DNA of 19,492 nucleotides from UBA1162 sp049513695 (GTDB lineage: Bacteria; Chloroflexota; Dehalococcoidia; GIF9; UBA5629). The notes beneath the pieces were generated by a model that was not told where the DNA came from, ran no database searches, and worked only from the letters and a program-made list of their open reading frames with translations. Below are positions 1 through 8,101 of the stretch, one piece after another; the first letter of the stretch is position 1; the number at the start of each line of letters is the position of its first letter. Both the position numbers and the translations under genes were made by a program. The stretch spans positions 1 through 19,492 of the forward strand of contig JBEKVW010000040.1 in the NCBI GenBank assembly GCA_049513695.1, given 5' to 3'.

Positions 1-85
1 ATTTGGTATTCTGCCCTTCAAGACTCTTCAGTAAATAATCGTTTAATGCTTTATTGTTGCTGTAAACGCATACAACAGTAAACAT
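1..85 (-). CDS. Probable family 2 glycosyltransferase, N-terminal fragment
   Basis: An open frame enters from the left window edge and begins at an ATG on the minus strand at 85-83. Only 28 codons are present. The start reads MFTVVCVYSNN, followed by a segment containing LNDYLLKSLEGQ. A hydrophobic first beta strand and then a leaving-loop region of this kind resembles the N-terminus of GT-A fold, family 2-like glycosyltransferases. The catalytic DxD region would lie outside the window, so the family call rests on the N-terminus alone. The gene lies 65 bp downstream of the sugar O-methyltransferase and in the same direction, which suits a glycan-assembly operon. No strong ribosome binding site precedes the ATG, and the frame stays open further upstream, so the start is uncertain. 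Confidence 0.45.
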   Translation of the reverse strand, partial: MFTVVCVYSNNKALNDYLLKSLEGQNTK

Positions 86-150
86 GAATTTACACGCACG
101 TTGCCTTATCCAATAAAATCGCTTCTCTCGTCATACTTTGCATTAACGAT

Positions 151-1425
151 TTATCTCTTAATCTCAAACACTTCCTCAACATAACCTTTTCTCAGCCAGA
201 ATGGAAAGCGGCTCAAGCGCCGGAACCCTCCAGTTTCTTCCACCAATTCTGAAACAACGCTTTGTTCGAAATCATATACGAGGTCAAATATTCGGCCTTC
301 CTGGTTCACACTCAGGAAATAATTTTTAGTATTTCTTTTTATATTCTTAAGGTAATTCAGCACCGTCTTTTTATCTATTTCAGGGAAGGAGTCCGAGTTA
401 ATTGTTAGATCATAAGAACCCTCCGGCTTATGTTCAAACGACCAGTACGGCATAATTTCGATTATATCTTCACAGTTTGCCTTGCTCTCACCGTATAGTA
501 TTATATTTGCCTGCGGCAGACATTTTATCAGATAATAGCCCTGTAGAACGTTTACGTAGGGTAGATCGACAATGGTGTAGTTCCTTATACCAAACGAGTG
601 CGCATAGTACGCCAGCTTACCGATCCCCCCCCCTATTTCGCACACCTTAGCTGATGATGGACCTTTCAATAGCTCCCTGATCCTCCAGGCTGTATACACT
701 GCGAATATATCCCTATAACTGATCGTACCTTTTTTTGTGCGAAGTTTGAAGAGACATCCCTCAATGTTCGGCGGTATTATTGATATCTGCAGGTATTTTT
801 CAATTTTTTCAACTACCTCATCCAAATTGCTGTATATATTATTAAACACAAATTTACCTTGCTCCGGGTTTTTGCATGGCAATACGCCCATAGCTTCTCC
901 CAGAGCAACAAGCTTATCAGCATTGTAGACAGCGAGCCACTTGCGGAATTTTCTGCTTGAGATGATTTTCCTGTATTCATCTTCCCCCTGAACCAACCCC
1001 TCGGAAATTCCTAGACGGGACATATTACACAAATATGCGGCCAGCGCCGTCGTGTTTTCATCCCTCAGCAATTGCAAAAAAGCGGAGTGAGGACCCCTTT
1101 GGAGTATTCCCCAGACATCTATCGAAGACGCAGGGTTTAGTATGCATTCGTCTTCTGCAGCCTTTTTGAACGCTTTAATCAACCGAGCCGCGATTGATTC
1201 ATCAGCTGTAGTCGGTTTTAATTCGCCATTAAGTGCTGCTACCACTGGAGGATAGCCCCTTACAGAAGGGTGCAATAACATATGCTCCAACCGCCAGTCC
1301 TGCTCTATATTGATGCGCAGGAAGGCAATCGCAGTCCGCATTAAGGTGAGAAAGCCCTTGTATTTAAATATATTGTAAGCTCTTGTGGCAAGGCCGGGTG
1401 ACCGTCTTTTCCAAAATCCACGCAT
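151..1425 (-). CDS. Putative sugar O-methyltransferase, SAM-dependent
   Basis: The 424-residue protein carries a class I S-adenosylmethionine-binding motif, EIGGGIGKLAYYA, at about residues 263-275. The acidic strand end IVDLP follows at about 285-289. The N-terminal 230 residues are mostly helical and have no motif I recognise. The layout, a long N-terminal region before a late methyltransferase domain with the phrase SVNQEG near the C-terminus, matches the putative sugar O-methyltransferase family found in surface-polysaccharide loci (the NanM-like group). It probably methylates a hydroxyl on a glycan residue in the cytoplasm. The gene is the first after a 162-bp gap that follows the flippase, and a probable glycosyltransferase lies downstream. 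The ATG at 1425 has only a weak purine-rich stretch upstream. The substrate cannot be told from sequence. Confidence 0.7.
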   Translation of the reverse strand: MRGFWKRRSPGLATRAYNIFKYKGFLTLMRTAIAFLRINIEQDWRLEHMLLHPSVRGYPPVVAALNGELKPTTADESIAARLIKAFKKAAEDECILNPASSIDVWGILQRGPHSAFLQLLRDENTTALAAYLCNMSRLGISEGLVQGEDEYRKIISSRKFRKWLAVYNADKLVALGEAMGVLPCKNPEQGKFVFNNIYSNLDEVVEKIEKYLQISIIPPNIEGCLFKLRTKKGTISYRDIFAVYTAWRIRELLKGPSSAKVCEIGGGIGKLAYYAHSFGIRNYTIVDLPYVNVLQGYYLIKCLPQANIILYGESKANCEDIIEIMPYWSFEHKPEGSYDLTINSDSFPEIDKKTVLNYLKNIKRNTKNYFLSVNQEGRIFDLVYDFEQSVVSELVEETGGFRRLSRFPFWLRKGYVEEVFEIKR

Positions 1426-1587
1426 TATACTATTCTCAGCATTAATTCTTTATGAGAAATTAATATACCATAATGGACGGATGGATTGCACCCCTAGTGA
1501 GATAGATCTCTTTAGTTAGACAGGATAGGGGTTAGATTAAGATTGATTCCTGCCGTCTTTGATAAATCAAAGGATATATTTGTCCCG
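1426..1587. repeat. Intergenic spacer with four inverted repeats
   Basis: This non-coding gap lies between the flippase stop and the O-methyltransferase start. Four inverted repeats can be read directly. ATTAATT at 1441-1447 pairs with AATTAAT at 1458-1464. ACCCCTA at 1490-1496 pairs with TAGGGGT at 1526-1532, and a small GAGAT/ATCTC dyad sits inside it near 1499-1510. CTTTGAT at 1557-1563 pairs with ATCAAAG at 1566-1572. None is followed by a clear T run on the minus strand, so a standard intrinsic terminator is not supported. The spacer may hold a weak terminator, a processing site or a separate promoter for the two distal genes. Confidence 0.5.
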
Positions 1588-3057
1588 TTACTTGTGAGCT
1601 TTTAATATCGAGCTTGCTAACGCCAGCAATTCCATCAATTCGTGATGCAGGAAAATAAAAACCGAGACCGTAGCTGCAGCCAGGTAAATAAAAAATTGTG
1701 AAATCGGGGGAATAGTCAGGAATGATGAAATCAAGAATGCGGAAGACACAAAGACAATAAAAACAAGGTCTTTCATCAACGATCGATACGAAAATTTCAG
1801 TATGCTGTTTAGATATAGCTCATTTCCGATATACCATATGCCCAAACTAATCAGCGTCGCAAACGCAATACTCAACAGTGTTTTATAGAAAATCAGGGCT
1901 GATGCCAATAACGATATGAAAATTACAAGAACTGTTACCGCCGTGAAAAAATACTGCCTTTGCTTAAAATACGACATATAGTAGTTCACGTGAAGTATTT
2001 GAATGATTCCTCCAAAAGATACGCTGCACAACAGTACTGCCAGTACAGGAATACACGCCACATATTGCGGGAAAAAACGGTTAATTAACCAGACCATTGG
2101 ATAGTAAAAAGCTAAAATTCCACACCACATTAATATGATACTTGGCTTACCCAGTCGATATACGTCTGCACGCAGTTCATGTTTAACACGAGTTAAATAT
2201 GGAAAAAGAACCTGCCCTATGGCAGATATGAATAAATAGGCAACCAGTATTATAGTCATTGCAAATGAATAGACGGCAAATTGTTCAACCGAAAACAGTG
2301 TGTTAACTGCCAGACGATCTACTGTCATAAACAAAGTGATAATAAAATTGCCGGACAATACGTAGATACCGATACGCAAATTTGCTTTAGCATGTTGTAG
2401 TGCGGTATCCGGTTTGAATGTCCCTTTGAGGTATCGTCGAAAAAGATAAAGCATTATTATGCCTAAGATCAATTGCCCGCCGATTACTGCCATAATAACG
2501 TTGTAAAACTGGTTATTTCCAGTTAAAAAGATACCAACAATTACACCGAAAACCAGCAGGGCTTTGGCGATATTGACAACCGTTGAGGATTTGAACTTTC
2601 TTGCCGCCAGCAATGCAGCTGTAAATAGTAATACGATATTGCTAATAAATCCGTATATCAGCACAGATAAGAAAATTATCTGATTTTGCGATTTTAGGAG
2701 GAGGATACATATGATCGATAGCGGCAAGATAACAGCCAACAGCTGAATAGCAATATATACTAGAGAAGGCTTAAGCTCCGCTTCTACCAGGTCCTCTCCT
2801 TTCTTCGCCCAACGCACAAAGGCACCATCAATAAAACCGAGATGTAACAATGCAACATAGTTCGCATAAAGCAAGAATGCCTGATAATACCCATAATCTG
2901 CGACGGAAAGGAATTTGGGTATTAATAGTCCCTGGATTGCGCCAATTACTAATAACAGGGCCTGCCCGGCCGAGTAAATGGTTACATCCCGGCTGAAACC
3001 GCTGACATTAAATTTACCAACCCCGTCCTGAGTGTTTTCTTCCCTTTCTTCATCCAT
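1588..3057 (-). CDS. Polysaccharide flippase, Wzx-like (MOP superfamily)
   Basis: The 489-residue protein is almost wholly hydrophobic, with about 12-14 predicted membrane helices after a charged cytoplasmic N-terminus (MDEEREEN). It has the usual length and pattern of O-antigen and polysaccharide flippases. One typical piece is the mid-protein segment with TVDRLAVNTLFS, which resembles the conserved DR motif at the start of the second half of this family. It is expected to move an undecaprenyl- or dolichyl-type lipid-linked oligosaccharide from the cytoplasmic to the outer face of the membrane. It lies 24 bp downstream of the C-methyltransferase, so it is probably co-transcribed with the dTDP-sugar genes. 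No good ribosome binding site is visible before the ATG at 3057. With STT3 in the window, it could supply the donor for protein glycosylation. Confidence 0.85.
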   Translation of the reverse strand: MDEEREENTQDGVGKFNVSGFSRDVTIYSAGQALLLVIGAIQGLLIPKFLSVADYGYYQAFLLYANYVALLHLGFIDGAFVRWAKKGEDLVEAELKPSLVYIAIQLLAVILPLSIICILLLKSQNQIIFLSVLIYGFISNIVLLFTAALLAARKFKSSTVVNIAKALLVFGVIVGIFLTGNNQFYNVIMAVIGGQLILGIIMLYLFRRYLKGTFKPDTALQHAKANLRIGIYVLSGNFIITLFMTVDRLAVNTLFSVEQFAVYSFAMTIILVAYLFISAIGQVLFPYLTRVKHELRADVYRLGKPSIILMWCGILAFYYPMVWLINRFFPQYVACIPVLAVLLCSVSFGGIIQILHVNYYMSYFKQRQYFFTAVTVLVIFISLLASALIFYKTLLSIAFATLISLGIWYIGNELYLNSILKFSYRSLMKDLVFIVFVSSAFLISSFLTIPPISQFFIYLAAATVSVFIFLHHELMELLALASSILKAHK

Positions 3058-3081
3058 AATCTATTAACAGACTATATATTG

Positions 3082-4317
3082 TCAGATGATCTTTGGTTCG
3101 GGGATGGGCACTATGAATTTGCCTCCTGACTGCCTGTAGGACCATTCCTTATTGAGGATGGCGTCCGCATAATTCCATGCGAGCAAAAGTGCATAATCAG
3201 GCGGATTGGCGTAGAACCCATCGAAAGAAATCACAGGTATATGGGAGCCGGGACTAAAGCAGCCCTGCTTGAAGTCTGTTGTGTCTGCAATGTAATCCAA
3301 AGTTTCAGTCCCGATTTTACAGTAGTTAAGCAGGGTGTTACCCTTGGCCGGCGCCCCGTATCCAACAATGCTTTTACCCTGGATTTTAAGTGATTTGAGC
3401 AGGGTGACTAAACCATCCCGTATGCGGTTCACCCGTTGCGCAAATTTCCCGTAGGTATCTATTCTGTCGAAGCCGGATTGTGATTCACTCCTGATCAGAC
3501 TGTCTACGGCAGCCTCTGTTTTTTTCTCCCCTTTGCTCACGTATATACGTATGGAGCCGCCATGCACCTCCAGCCGCTCAACATCTATGATTTGCATATG
3601 AAATCTCTTAAACAGGGCCACCAGGGGCCGCAGCGCAAAATAGGACAGATGCTCATGATAAATGGTGTCGAATTCAACCTTTTTTAACATTTCAACCATA
3701 TAGGGTACTTCCACCACAAATATGCCGCGGTCATCCAGCAGGTTGAAGATGCCTATTATAAAATCATCCAGGTTATTTACGTGGGCAAAGACGTTGGTAG
3801 CCGTTATCACCATAGGCTGCCCCCAACCGGACCGGATTTTCCGAGCCGGCCCCTCGCTAAAAAACTCTTCCACAGTGTCAATACCTTTAGCCCGCGCCAG
3901 CGGGGCCACATTGGAGGCCGGCTCAATTCCGAGCACCCTCATATTCATATCTTTAAACTGCTGCAGCAGCGTTCCGTCATTACTGCCTATATCTGCTATC
4001 AGACTGCCTGTTGGCAAATTAAACTTCTTAACAATTTGAGTGGCCAATCCGTTGAAATGAGCTTTCATCGGTTCGGACGTGCCTGTAGTATAGTTATAGT
4101 CCTTGTACATAATTTGCGGATCAACCACCTGGGCAAGTTGAACCATCCCGCATACGCTACAGAAACACACATCCAGTGGGAAATAGGCTTCGGACGATGC
4201 TATTCTTTCCTTCTTTATAAAAGAATTGGCCAGGGGCATCGAGCCCAACGAGAGGAACTTGTTTAGCTCCTTATTTTTACATACGCGGCATTGGTTAAGT
4301 TCGATTAGTCCTTCCAT
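3082..4317 (-). CDS. NDP-sugar C-methyltransferase with zinc-binding N-terminus
   Basis: This 411-residue protein has the three-part layout of the TylC3/NovU/KijD1-like sugar C-methyltransferases. A putative zinc site comes first, with cysteines C10, C13, C53 and C56. The SAM-binding motif ADIGSNDGTLL follows at about 108-118. The signature YHEHLSYF is at 220-227 and VHGGSIRIY at 251-259. The C-terminal domain contains GYGAPAKGNTLLNY. Family members methylate carbon 3 or 5 of dTDP-4-keto-6-deoxy sugars, the product of RfbB encoded just upstream. The ATG at 4317 is preceded by AGGAG four bases away, which overlaps the stop of rfbD seven bases upstream, so translation is likely coupled. The enzyme implies a branched, C-methylated deoxysugar in the final glycan. 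The exact sugar is an inference. Confidence 0.85.
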   Translation of the reverse strand: MEGLIELNQCRVCKNKELNKFLSLGSMPLANSFIKKERIASSEAYFPLDVCFCSVCGMVQLAQVVDPQIMYKDYNYTTGTSEPMKAHFNGLATQIVKKFNLPTGSLIADIGSNDGTLLQQFKDMNMRVLGIEPASNVAPLARAKGIDTVEEFFSEGPARKIRSGWGQPMVITATNVFAHVNNLDDFIIGIFNLLDDRGIFVVEVPYMVEMLKKVEFDTIYHEHLSYFALRPLVALFKRFHMQIIDVERLEVHGGSIRIYVSKGEKKTEAAVDSLIRSESQSGFDRIDTYGKFAQRVNRIRDGLVTLLKSLKIQGKSIVGYGAPAKGNTLLNYCKIGTETLDYIADTTDFKQGCFSPGSHIPVISFDGFYANPPDYALLLAWNYADAILNKEWSYRQSGGKFIVPIPEPKII

Positions 4318-4324
4318 TCGGCTC

Positions 4325-5191
4325 CTAACGTAGTATATTTTTTTCTTTTAAATAGTCCTTCAATGCCGAGCGCCATTCCCTCATATCCTCCATGCCGACC
4401 AGCTTAAGATGATAATTTGAGAGAACTGAATAGAACGGCCTCCTGGCTCTGGTCGGAAACTGCTCTGATGTTGCAGGAATCACGCGGACATGACTGCCGG
4501 AAAGTTTAAGTATCTCTTCAGCAAACTCGTACCAGGAGCAAGATCCGCGGTTGGTTATATGAGTTATACCATAATATTTTGTCTGGATAAGCTCGCTTAT
4601 TTTGACTGCCAGATCCCTGGTGTAGGTAGTGGATAGAACTTGATCCCTCACTATGCGCAATTCACTATTTTCTTTGGCCAACTTGATTATTGTATCCACG
4701 AAATTTGACCCCTTGCCGATACACGGAGCGGCGCCGTACAATGCCGATGTCCGTATAATAAAATATGCCCGGCATAAATCCTGAATATAGTGCTCGCCAG
4801 CCAGCTTGGAGAAACCATAAACGTTTACGGGCGCCGGGATATCGAACTCATTATATGGCGATTGCCGCTGTCCATCCGCACCAAAAACATAATCCGTACT
4901 CAAATGTGCCAGAACTGAACCATATTCCTGCGCTGCTACGGCAAGGTTTCTTGCACCCAGGGCATTAATCCGGTAGGCTAAATCAACATTGTCTTCACAG
5001 TCATCGACCCGGATGTAAGATGCTGTATTTATGATTATTTGAGGTTTGTGTTTACGGCACGCTTTGAGTACCGAATCCAGTTGGGATATTTCGATTTGCT
5101 CCTGGGTTAGAGGAACCAGATCATGGTCTTTTAGGGCAACGCAGAGTTCGGTGCCAAGCTGGCCGTTTGCACCAATCAGCAGTATCTTCAT
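4325..5191 (-). CDS. rfbD: dTDP-4-dehydrorhamnose reductase
   Basis: The 288-residue protein is a short-chain dehydrogenase of the RmlD type, of normal family length. It shows the NAD(P)-binding motif GANGQLG at 7-13, the STDYVF segment at 98-103, and the catalytic pair Y125 and K129 in YGFSK. It reduces the 4-keto group of dTDP-4-dehydro-L-rhamnose to give dTDP-L-rhamnose, the last step of the pathway, in the cytoplasm. Its ATG overlaps the stop of rfbB by four bases (ATGA), a strong sign of translational coupling. Because a C-methyltransferase follows directly, this reductase might also act on a methylated 4-keto sugar; that is inference. Confidence 0.92.
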   Translation of the reverse strand: MKILLIGANGQLGTELCVALKDHDLVPLTQEQIEISQLDSVLKACRKHKPQIIINTASYIRVDDCEDNVDLAYRINALGARNLAVAAQEYGSVLAHLSTDYVFGADGQRQSPYNEFDIPAPVNVYGFSKLAGEHYIQDLCRAYFIIRTSALYGAAPCIGKGSNFVDTIIKLAKENSELRIVRDQVLSTTYTRDLAVKISELIQTKYYGITHITNRGSCSWYEFAEEILKLSGSHVRVIPATSEQFPTRARRPFYSVLSNYHLKLVGMEDMREWRSALKDYLKEKNILR

Positions 5192-6192
5192 CGGTTCATA
5201 TACATTTTCTGGTAATATTTCAGGTATTCGCCGGTCTTAATCCTCTTCCACCAGTCCTCATTCTCCCGGTACCAGTCAACGGTCCGTTTCATGCCCTCGT
5301 CAAAATTGTAGCGGGGCTTCCATTTAAGCCCTTTGCGTATCTTGCTGTCGTTGAGGCTATAGCGGCGGTCGTGTCCAGGCCTGTCCGTTACAAAGCGCAT
5401 CATGTCCTTGCCTTTTACTAACAGTTTTAGCAGCATCTGAACGATCTCCAGGTTTGTTTTCTCGCTGCCCCCGGCTATGTTGTACACCTCGCCGGGCTTC
5501 CCCTTTTCCACAACTGCGAGGATCGCGCGGCAGTGGTCTTCCACATATATCCAATCGCGCACGTTAAGTCCGTCTCCATAAACCGGGATGGGCTTTCCCT
5601 CCAGTACATTGCTGATGGCCAATGGAATCAGCTTCTCCGGGAACTGGTAGGGCCCGTAGTTATTGGTGCAGCGCGTGACGGTCACCGGTGTTTTATACGT
5701 ATTCCAGTAGGCCAGCGCCAGCAGGTCGGCCGCGGCCTTGCTGGCGGAATAAGGGCTGCCGGCCGCCAGCCGGGAGGTTTCGCTGAAGCTGCCCTCCTCA
5801 ATCGAACCGTAGACCTCGTCCGTAGAAATCTGTACGAATTTCTTGATCCCGTGTTTATTGACTCCCTCCAGTAGGACCATAGTTCCCTCGACATTAGTCC
5901 GGATAAAAGGCGAGGCATCCAATATGCTGCGATCCACATGCGATTCGGCCGCAAAATTGACTACGATATCAAAACCCTCACTTAGCAATCTGTCTACAAA
6001 TTCACGGTCGGCGATGTCGCCATGCACGAAAGTATACCTATTGTCATCCTGCACATCTTTGAGGTTTTCCAGGTTGCCGCAGTATGTCAGGCTATCTAGA
6101 TTCACCACTGCCCATGCCACACGTTCCTTGAGTACGAGTCGGATAAAATTACTTCCGATAAAACCAGCCCCGCCGGTCACCAGAATTTTCAT
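5188..6192 (-). CDS. rfbB: dTDP-glucose 4,6-dehydratase
   Basis: The 334-residue protein belongs to the extended short-chain dehydrogenase family. It carries TGGAGFIGSNF at 6-16 for NAD binding, the dehydratase triad T124-D125-E126 in STDEVYGS, and Y148/K152 in YSASK. The NYGPYQFPEKLIP segment is also typical of RmlB. It converts dTDP-glucose to dTDP-4-keto-6-deoxyglucose, the branch point for rhamnose and many other deoxysugars. The ATG at 6192 has an AAGGAAG ribosome site about nine bases upstream, lying in the 15-bp gap after the epimerase gene. It overlaps rfbD downstream. Base composition is richer in G and C here than in the distal flippase and methyltransferase genes. Confidence 0.96.
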   Translation of the reverse strand: MKILVTGGAGFIGSNFIRLVLKERVAWAVVNLDSLTYCGNLENLKDVQDDNRYTFVHGDIADREFVDRLLSEGFDIVVNFAAESHVDRSILDASPFIRTNVEGTMVLLEGVNKHGIKKFVQISTDEVYGSIEEGSFSETSRLAAGSPYSASKAAADLLALAYWNTYKTPVTVTRCTNNYGPYQFPEKLIPLAISNVLEGKPIPVYGDGLNVRDWIYVEDHCRAILAVVEKGKPGEVYNIAGGSEKTNLEIVQMLLKLLVKGKDMMRFVTDRPGHDRRYSLNDSKIRKGLKWKPRYNFDEGMKRTVDWYRENEDWWKRIKTGEYLKYYQKMYMNR

Positions 6193-6207
6193 ATCAATTT
6201 CTTCCTT

Positions 6208-6723
6208 TCATTTAAACGGCGGATAGAACCAGTCAAAAGGTTTGTTCAGCCGGGGGTCATTTTTACTGCCATTTATCTCTGCAGGAATGATGGTAGGGTC
6301 GTTCCAGGGACGCCGTATTTCATCCGGGTTCTTTGGCTCATAAAGCCTGTTGGTAAAATAAATCAGCAGAGAAACCTCATTACTTACATTTTTGTAACCG
6401 TGCCAGTATCTTCCTGGTATCCTGACAATCTCAGGTTTACTGCTGCTATTTACGATTTCCACCAATTTTTTTGTTTTATCGTCATAGGCACAGATCTTCA
6501 GATCGCCCTTAAGTACAAGAAAATAGTCCACCTGACCTCGCAGATGCCGGTGCCAGGCGCGGACGATGCCTGGATAACTGCAACTCATGTTAACCTGGAC
6601 GACGCTTTCATCAATAAGATCGGTCCAGTCAGACCTCATAATCTCAGCAAAAATGCCGCGCTCATCCGGCAAAAGGTTGATACTCTGTGCTGTTATACCC
6701 TCTAAAGCATAATTTCTTAACAC
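6208..6723 (-). CDS. dTDP-4-dehydrorhamnose 3,5-epimerase family protein (cupin)
   Basis: This 171-residue cupin belongs to the RmlC family. It has the catalytic-type histidine in RAWHRH (H58), a second histidine at 108 in PGRYWHGY, and the C-terminal segment with Y128 and WNDP at 140-143 that carries the usual catalytic tyrosine. It would epimerise C3 and C5 of dTDP-4-keto-6-deoxyglucose. The sequence departs from textbook RmlC: the usual RGLH(Y/F)Q is replaced by RAWHRH, so single-position epimerisation or another keto-sugar role is possible. The start is GTG at 6723, supported by GAGGAGA nine bases upstream in the 14-bp gap after rfbA. Its place between rfbA and rfbB suggests it fills the rfbC role. 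Confidence 0.85.
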   Translation of the reverse strand: MLRNYALEGITAQSINLLPDERGIFAEIMRSDWTDLIDESVVQVNMSCSYPGIVRAWHRHLRGQVDYFLVLKGDLKICAYDDKTKKLVEIVNSSSKPEIVRIPGRYWHGYKNVSNEVSLLIYFTNRLYEPKNPDEIRRPWNDPTIIPAEINGSKNDPRLNKPFDWFYPPFK

Positions 6724-6737
6724 TTTAATTTATCTCC

Positions 6738-7817
6738 TCAAAGTTCAACAACTGCATCGTCCCCCAGGAAGAGTTTCTTCTGGCGAAAATTGCCTTCATT
6801 ATTTAGTACTTTACAGGCTCTACCTATGATACTATCCTCCAACCTTTCGACTCTCTTGATATAACAATCCTCAAGGATTACTGAGTGCTCAAGGGACGAG
6901 TCTTCAATTACTGTGCCGGCTCCGATACTTGTATACGGTCCGATAAAGGAATTGATAATGCGGCATCGCTCGGCAATTGAAACCGGGCCTCGTACGCGGC
7001 TGTTGATAATCTGTGCTCCTTTCCTGATCTCTACTCTGCCTGCCACATGGCTCTTATCATCTATTTTGCCCAGCACGTCCCGCTTGAGCAGATCATCCAG
7101 CACCACCCGGTTCGCCTCCAGCATATCGTCTTTTTTCCCCGTATCCAGCCACCATCCATGTAATATAAAGCTTCTCACTTTCCTGCCTGAATCGATCATC
7201 TTCTGTATGGCGTCGGTAATTTCAAGCTCACCGCGCCACGAAGGCTTAATATTTTTAATGGCAGTATGCACATGCTTATTGAAAAGGTACACGCCCACTA
7301 TGGCAAGATCGCTCTTAGGCCGCTTTGGTTTCTCGACCAAATGAATGAGAGCTCCCTTGCCGTCAATCTCAGCTACACCAAAAATACGCGGGTCTTTGAC
7401 CGATTTTAATAAGATTAGTGAATCAGAATCATCGACGCGGAACTGTTCAACGAACTTTTTTACCCCGCCCTGAATCAGGTTGTCGCCGAGAAACATTAAA
7501 AAAGAAGAGGTTCCTAAAAACTCGCCGGCTGAGCTGACTGCATGAGCCAAACCCAACGGGTTTTCCTGTAGTATATACGTTATTTTCACACCCCATTTCT
7601 TCCCGCTGCCGGCAAACTGCTTAATCAAGTGGCCGGTTTCAGGAGCAATGATCATACCGATGTCGGTAATGCCCGCCTCAGCAACCTGGTCCAGAACGTA
7701 TGACAGGATGGGTTTGTTAGCAACCGGCAACAATTGCTTGGGGATGGTGGTGGTCAGGGGCTTCAGCCTGGTCCCTTTGCCCCCACTAAGTATTAAAGCT
7801 TTAATATTTTTTTTCAT
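6738..7817 (-). CDS. rfbA: Glucose-1-phosphate thymidylyltransferase, long form
   Basis: The 359-residue protein starts with the nucleotidyltransferase signature GGKGTRLKPLT at 12-22 and K27. QENPLGLAHAV follows near 84-94, with the metal-binding LGDN at 110-113. About 110 residues after residue 250 form a left-handed beta-helix-like region with repeated hydrophobic/glycine turns (for example VSIAERCRIINSFIGPYTSIG). This is the long RmlA type rather than the 290-residue enterobacterial form. It makes dTDP-glucose from glucose-1-phosphate and dTTP, the entry step for the whole deoxysugar operon. It is the first gene of the minus-strand cluster, and no strong ribosome site precedes its ATG. The extra domain may serve oligomerisation or control; an acetyltransferase role is unlikely. 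Confidence 0.9.
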   Translation of the reverse strand: MKKNIKALILSGGKGTRLKPLTTTIPKQLLPVANKPILSYVLDQVAEAGITDIGMIIAPETGHLIKQFAGSGKKWGVKITYILQENPLGLAHAVSSAGEFLGTSSFLMFLGDNLIQGGVKKFVEQFRVDDSDSLILLKSVKDPRIFGVAEIDGKGALIHLVEKPKRPKSDLAIVGVYLFNKHVHTAIKNIKPSWRGELEITDAIQKMIDSGRKVRSFILHGWWLDTGKKDDMLEANRVVLDDLLKRDVLGKIDDKSHVAGRVEIRKGAQIINSRVRGPVSIAERCRIINSFIGPYTSIGAGTVIEDSSLEHSVILEDCYIKRVERLEDSIIGRACKVLNNEGNFRQKKLFLGDDAVVEL

Positions 7818-7828
7818 GTCTCTTAAAT

Positions 7829-7834
7829 TTTATA
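7829..7834 (-). promoter_or_regulatory. Possible extended -10 element for rfbA
   Basis: On the minus strand TATAAA is preceded by TGG, which fits an extended -10 (TGnTATAAT-like). No convincing -35 lies 16-18 bases upstream. Transcription would start only about five bases before the rfbA ATG, giving a nearly leaderless mRNA. That agrees with the lack of a ribosome binding site, but the evidence is thin. Confidence 0.25.
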
Positions 7835-7953
7835 CCAATATGCCTGTCTCAACGAGCAAGTAAATACGATTAGAGAAGTAACCTGGCTAAAATTATGTCA
7901 AAATTCCCCTCATACTTCAAATAGGCTCATATTACGCATAAACTTTTCCTTCT

Positions 7954-7971
7954 CTTGGATCGTTATCCAAG
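7954..7971. repeat. Perfect inverted repeat, possible operator
   Basis: CTTGGAT at 7954-7960 and ATCCAAG at 7965-7971 form a perfect seven-base dyad around CGTT. No T run follows on either strand, so it is not a terminator. It lies midway between the two divergent genes, a fitting place for a regulator binding site, but no known operator consensus is recognised. Confidence 0.4.
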
Positions 7972-8071
7972 CGGTATTGATTATATATTCAAAATCGTGA
8001 TGACGATACATACCCAGTGTTGCTTCACATCATTTTGCTGTAGCGCGGTTCGTGTAGGTACTAATTTATAT

Positions 8072-8101
8072 TTGAGCCACATTTGACACTAGCATGATAA
8101 T
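8072..8101 (+). promoter_or_regulatory. Candidate sigma-70-type promoter of the dehydrogenase gene
   Basis: TTGAGC at 8072-8077 and GATAAT at 8096-8101 are 18 bases apart. This would give a start near 8108 and a leader of about 55 bases before the ATG at 8163. A better-looking TTGACA at 8083-8088 has no matching -10 at a suitable distance. Confidence 0.35.

Noticed and set aside
5533..5954. Open frames on both strands inside rfbB
   Set aside because: They are shadows of a clearly recognised gene with intact catalytic motifs, and their translations show no family features.
8083..8088. Perfect TTGACA as a -35 box
   Set aside because: No acceptable -10 lies 15-19 bases downstream; the nearest TATAAT-like sites are 7 and 24 bases away.
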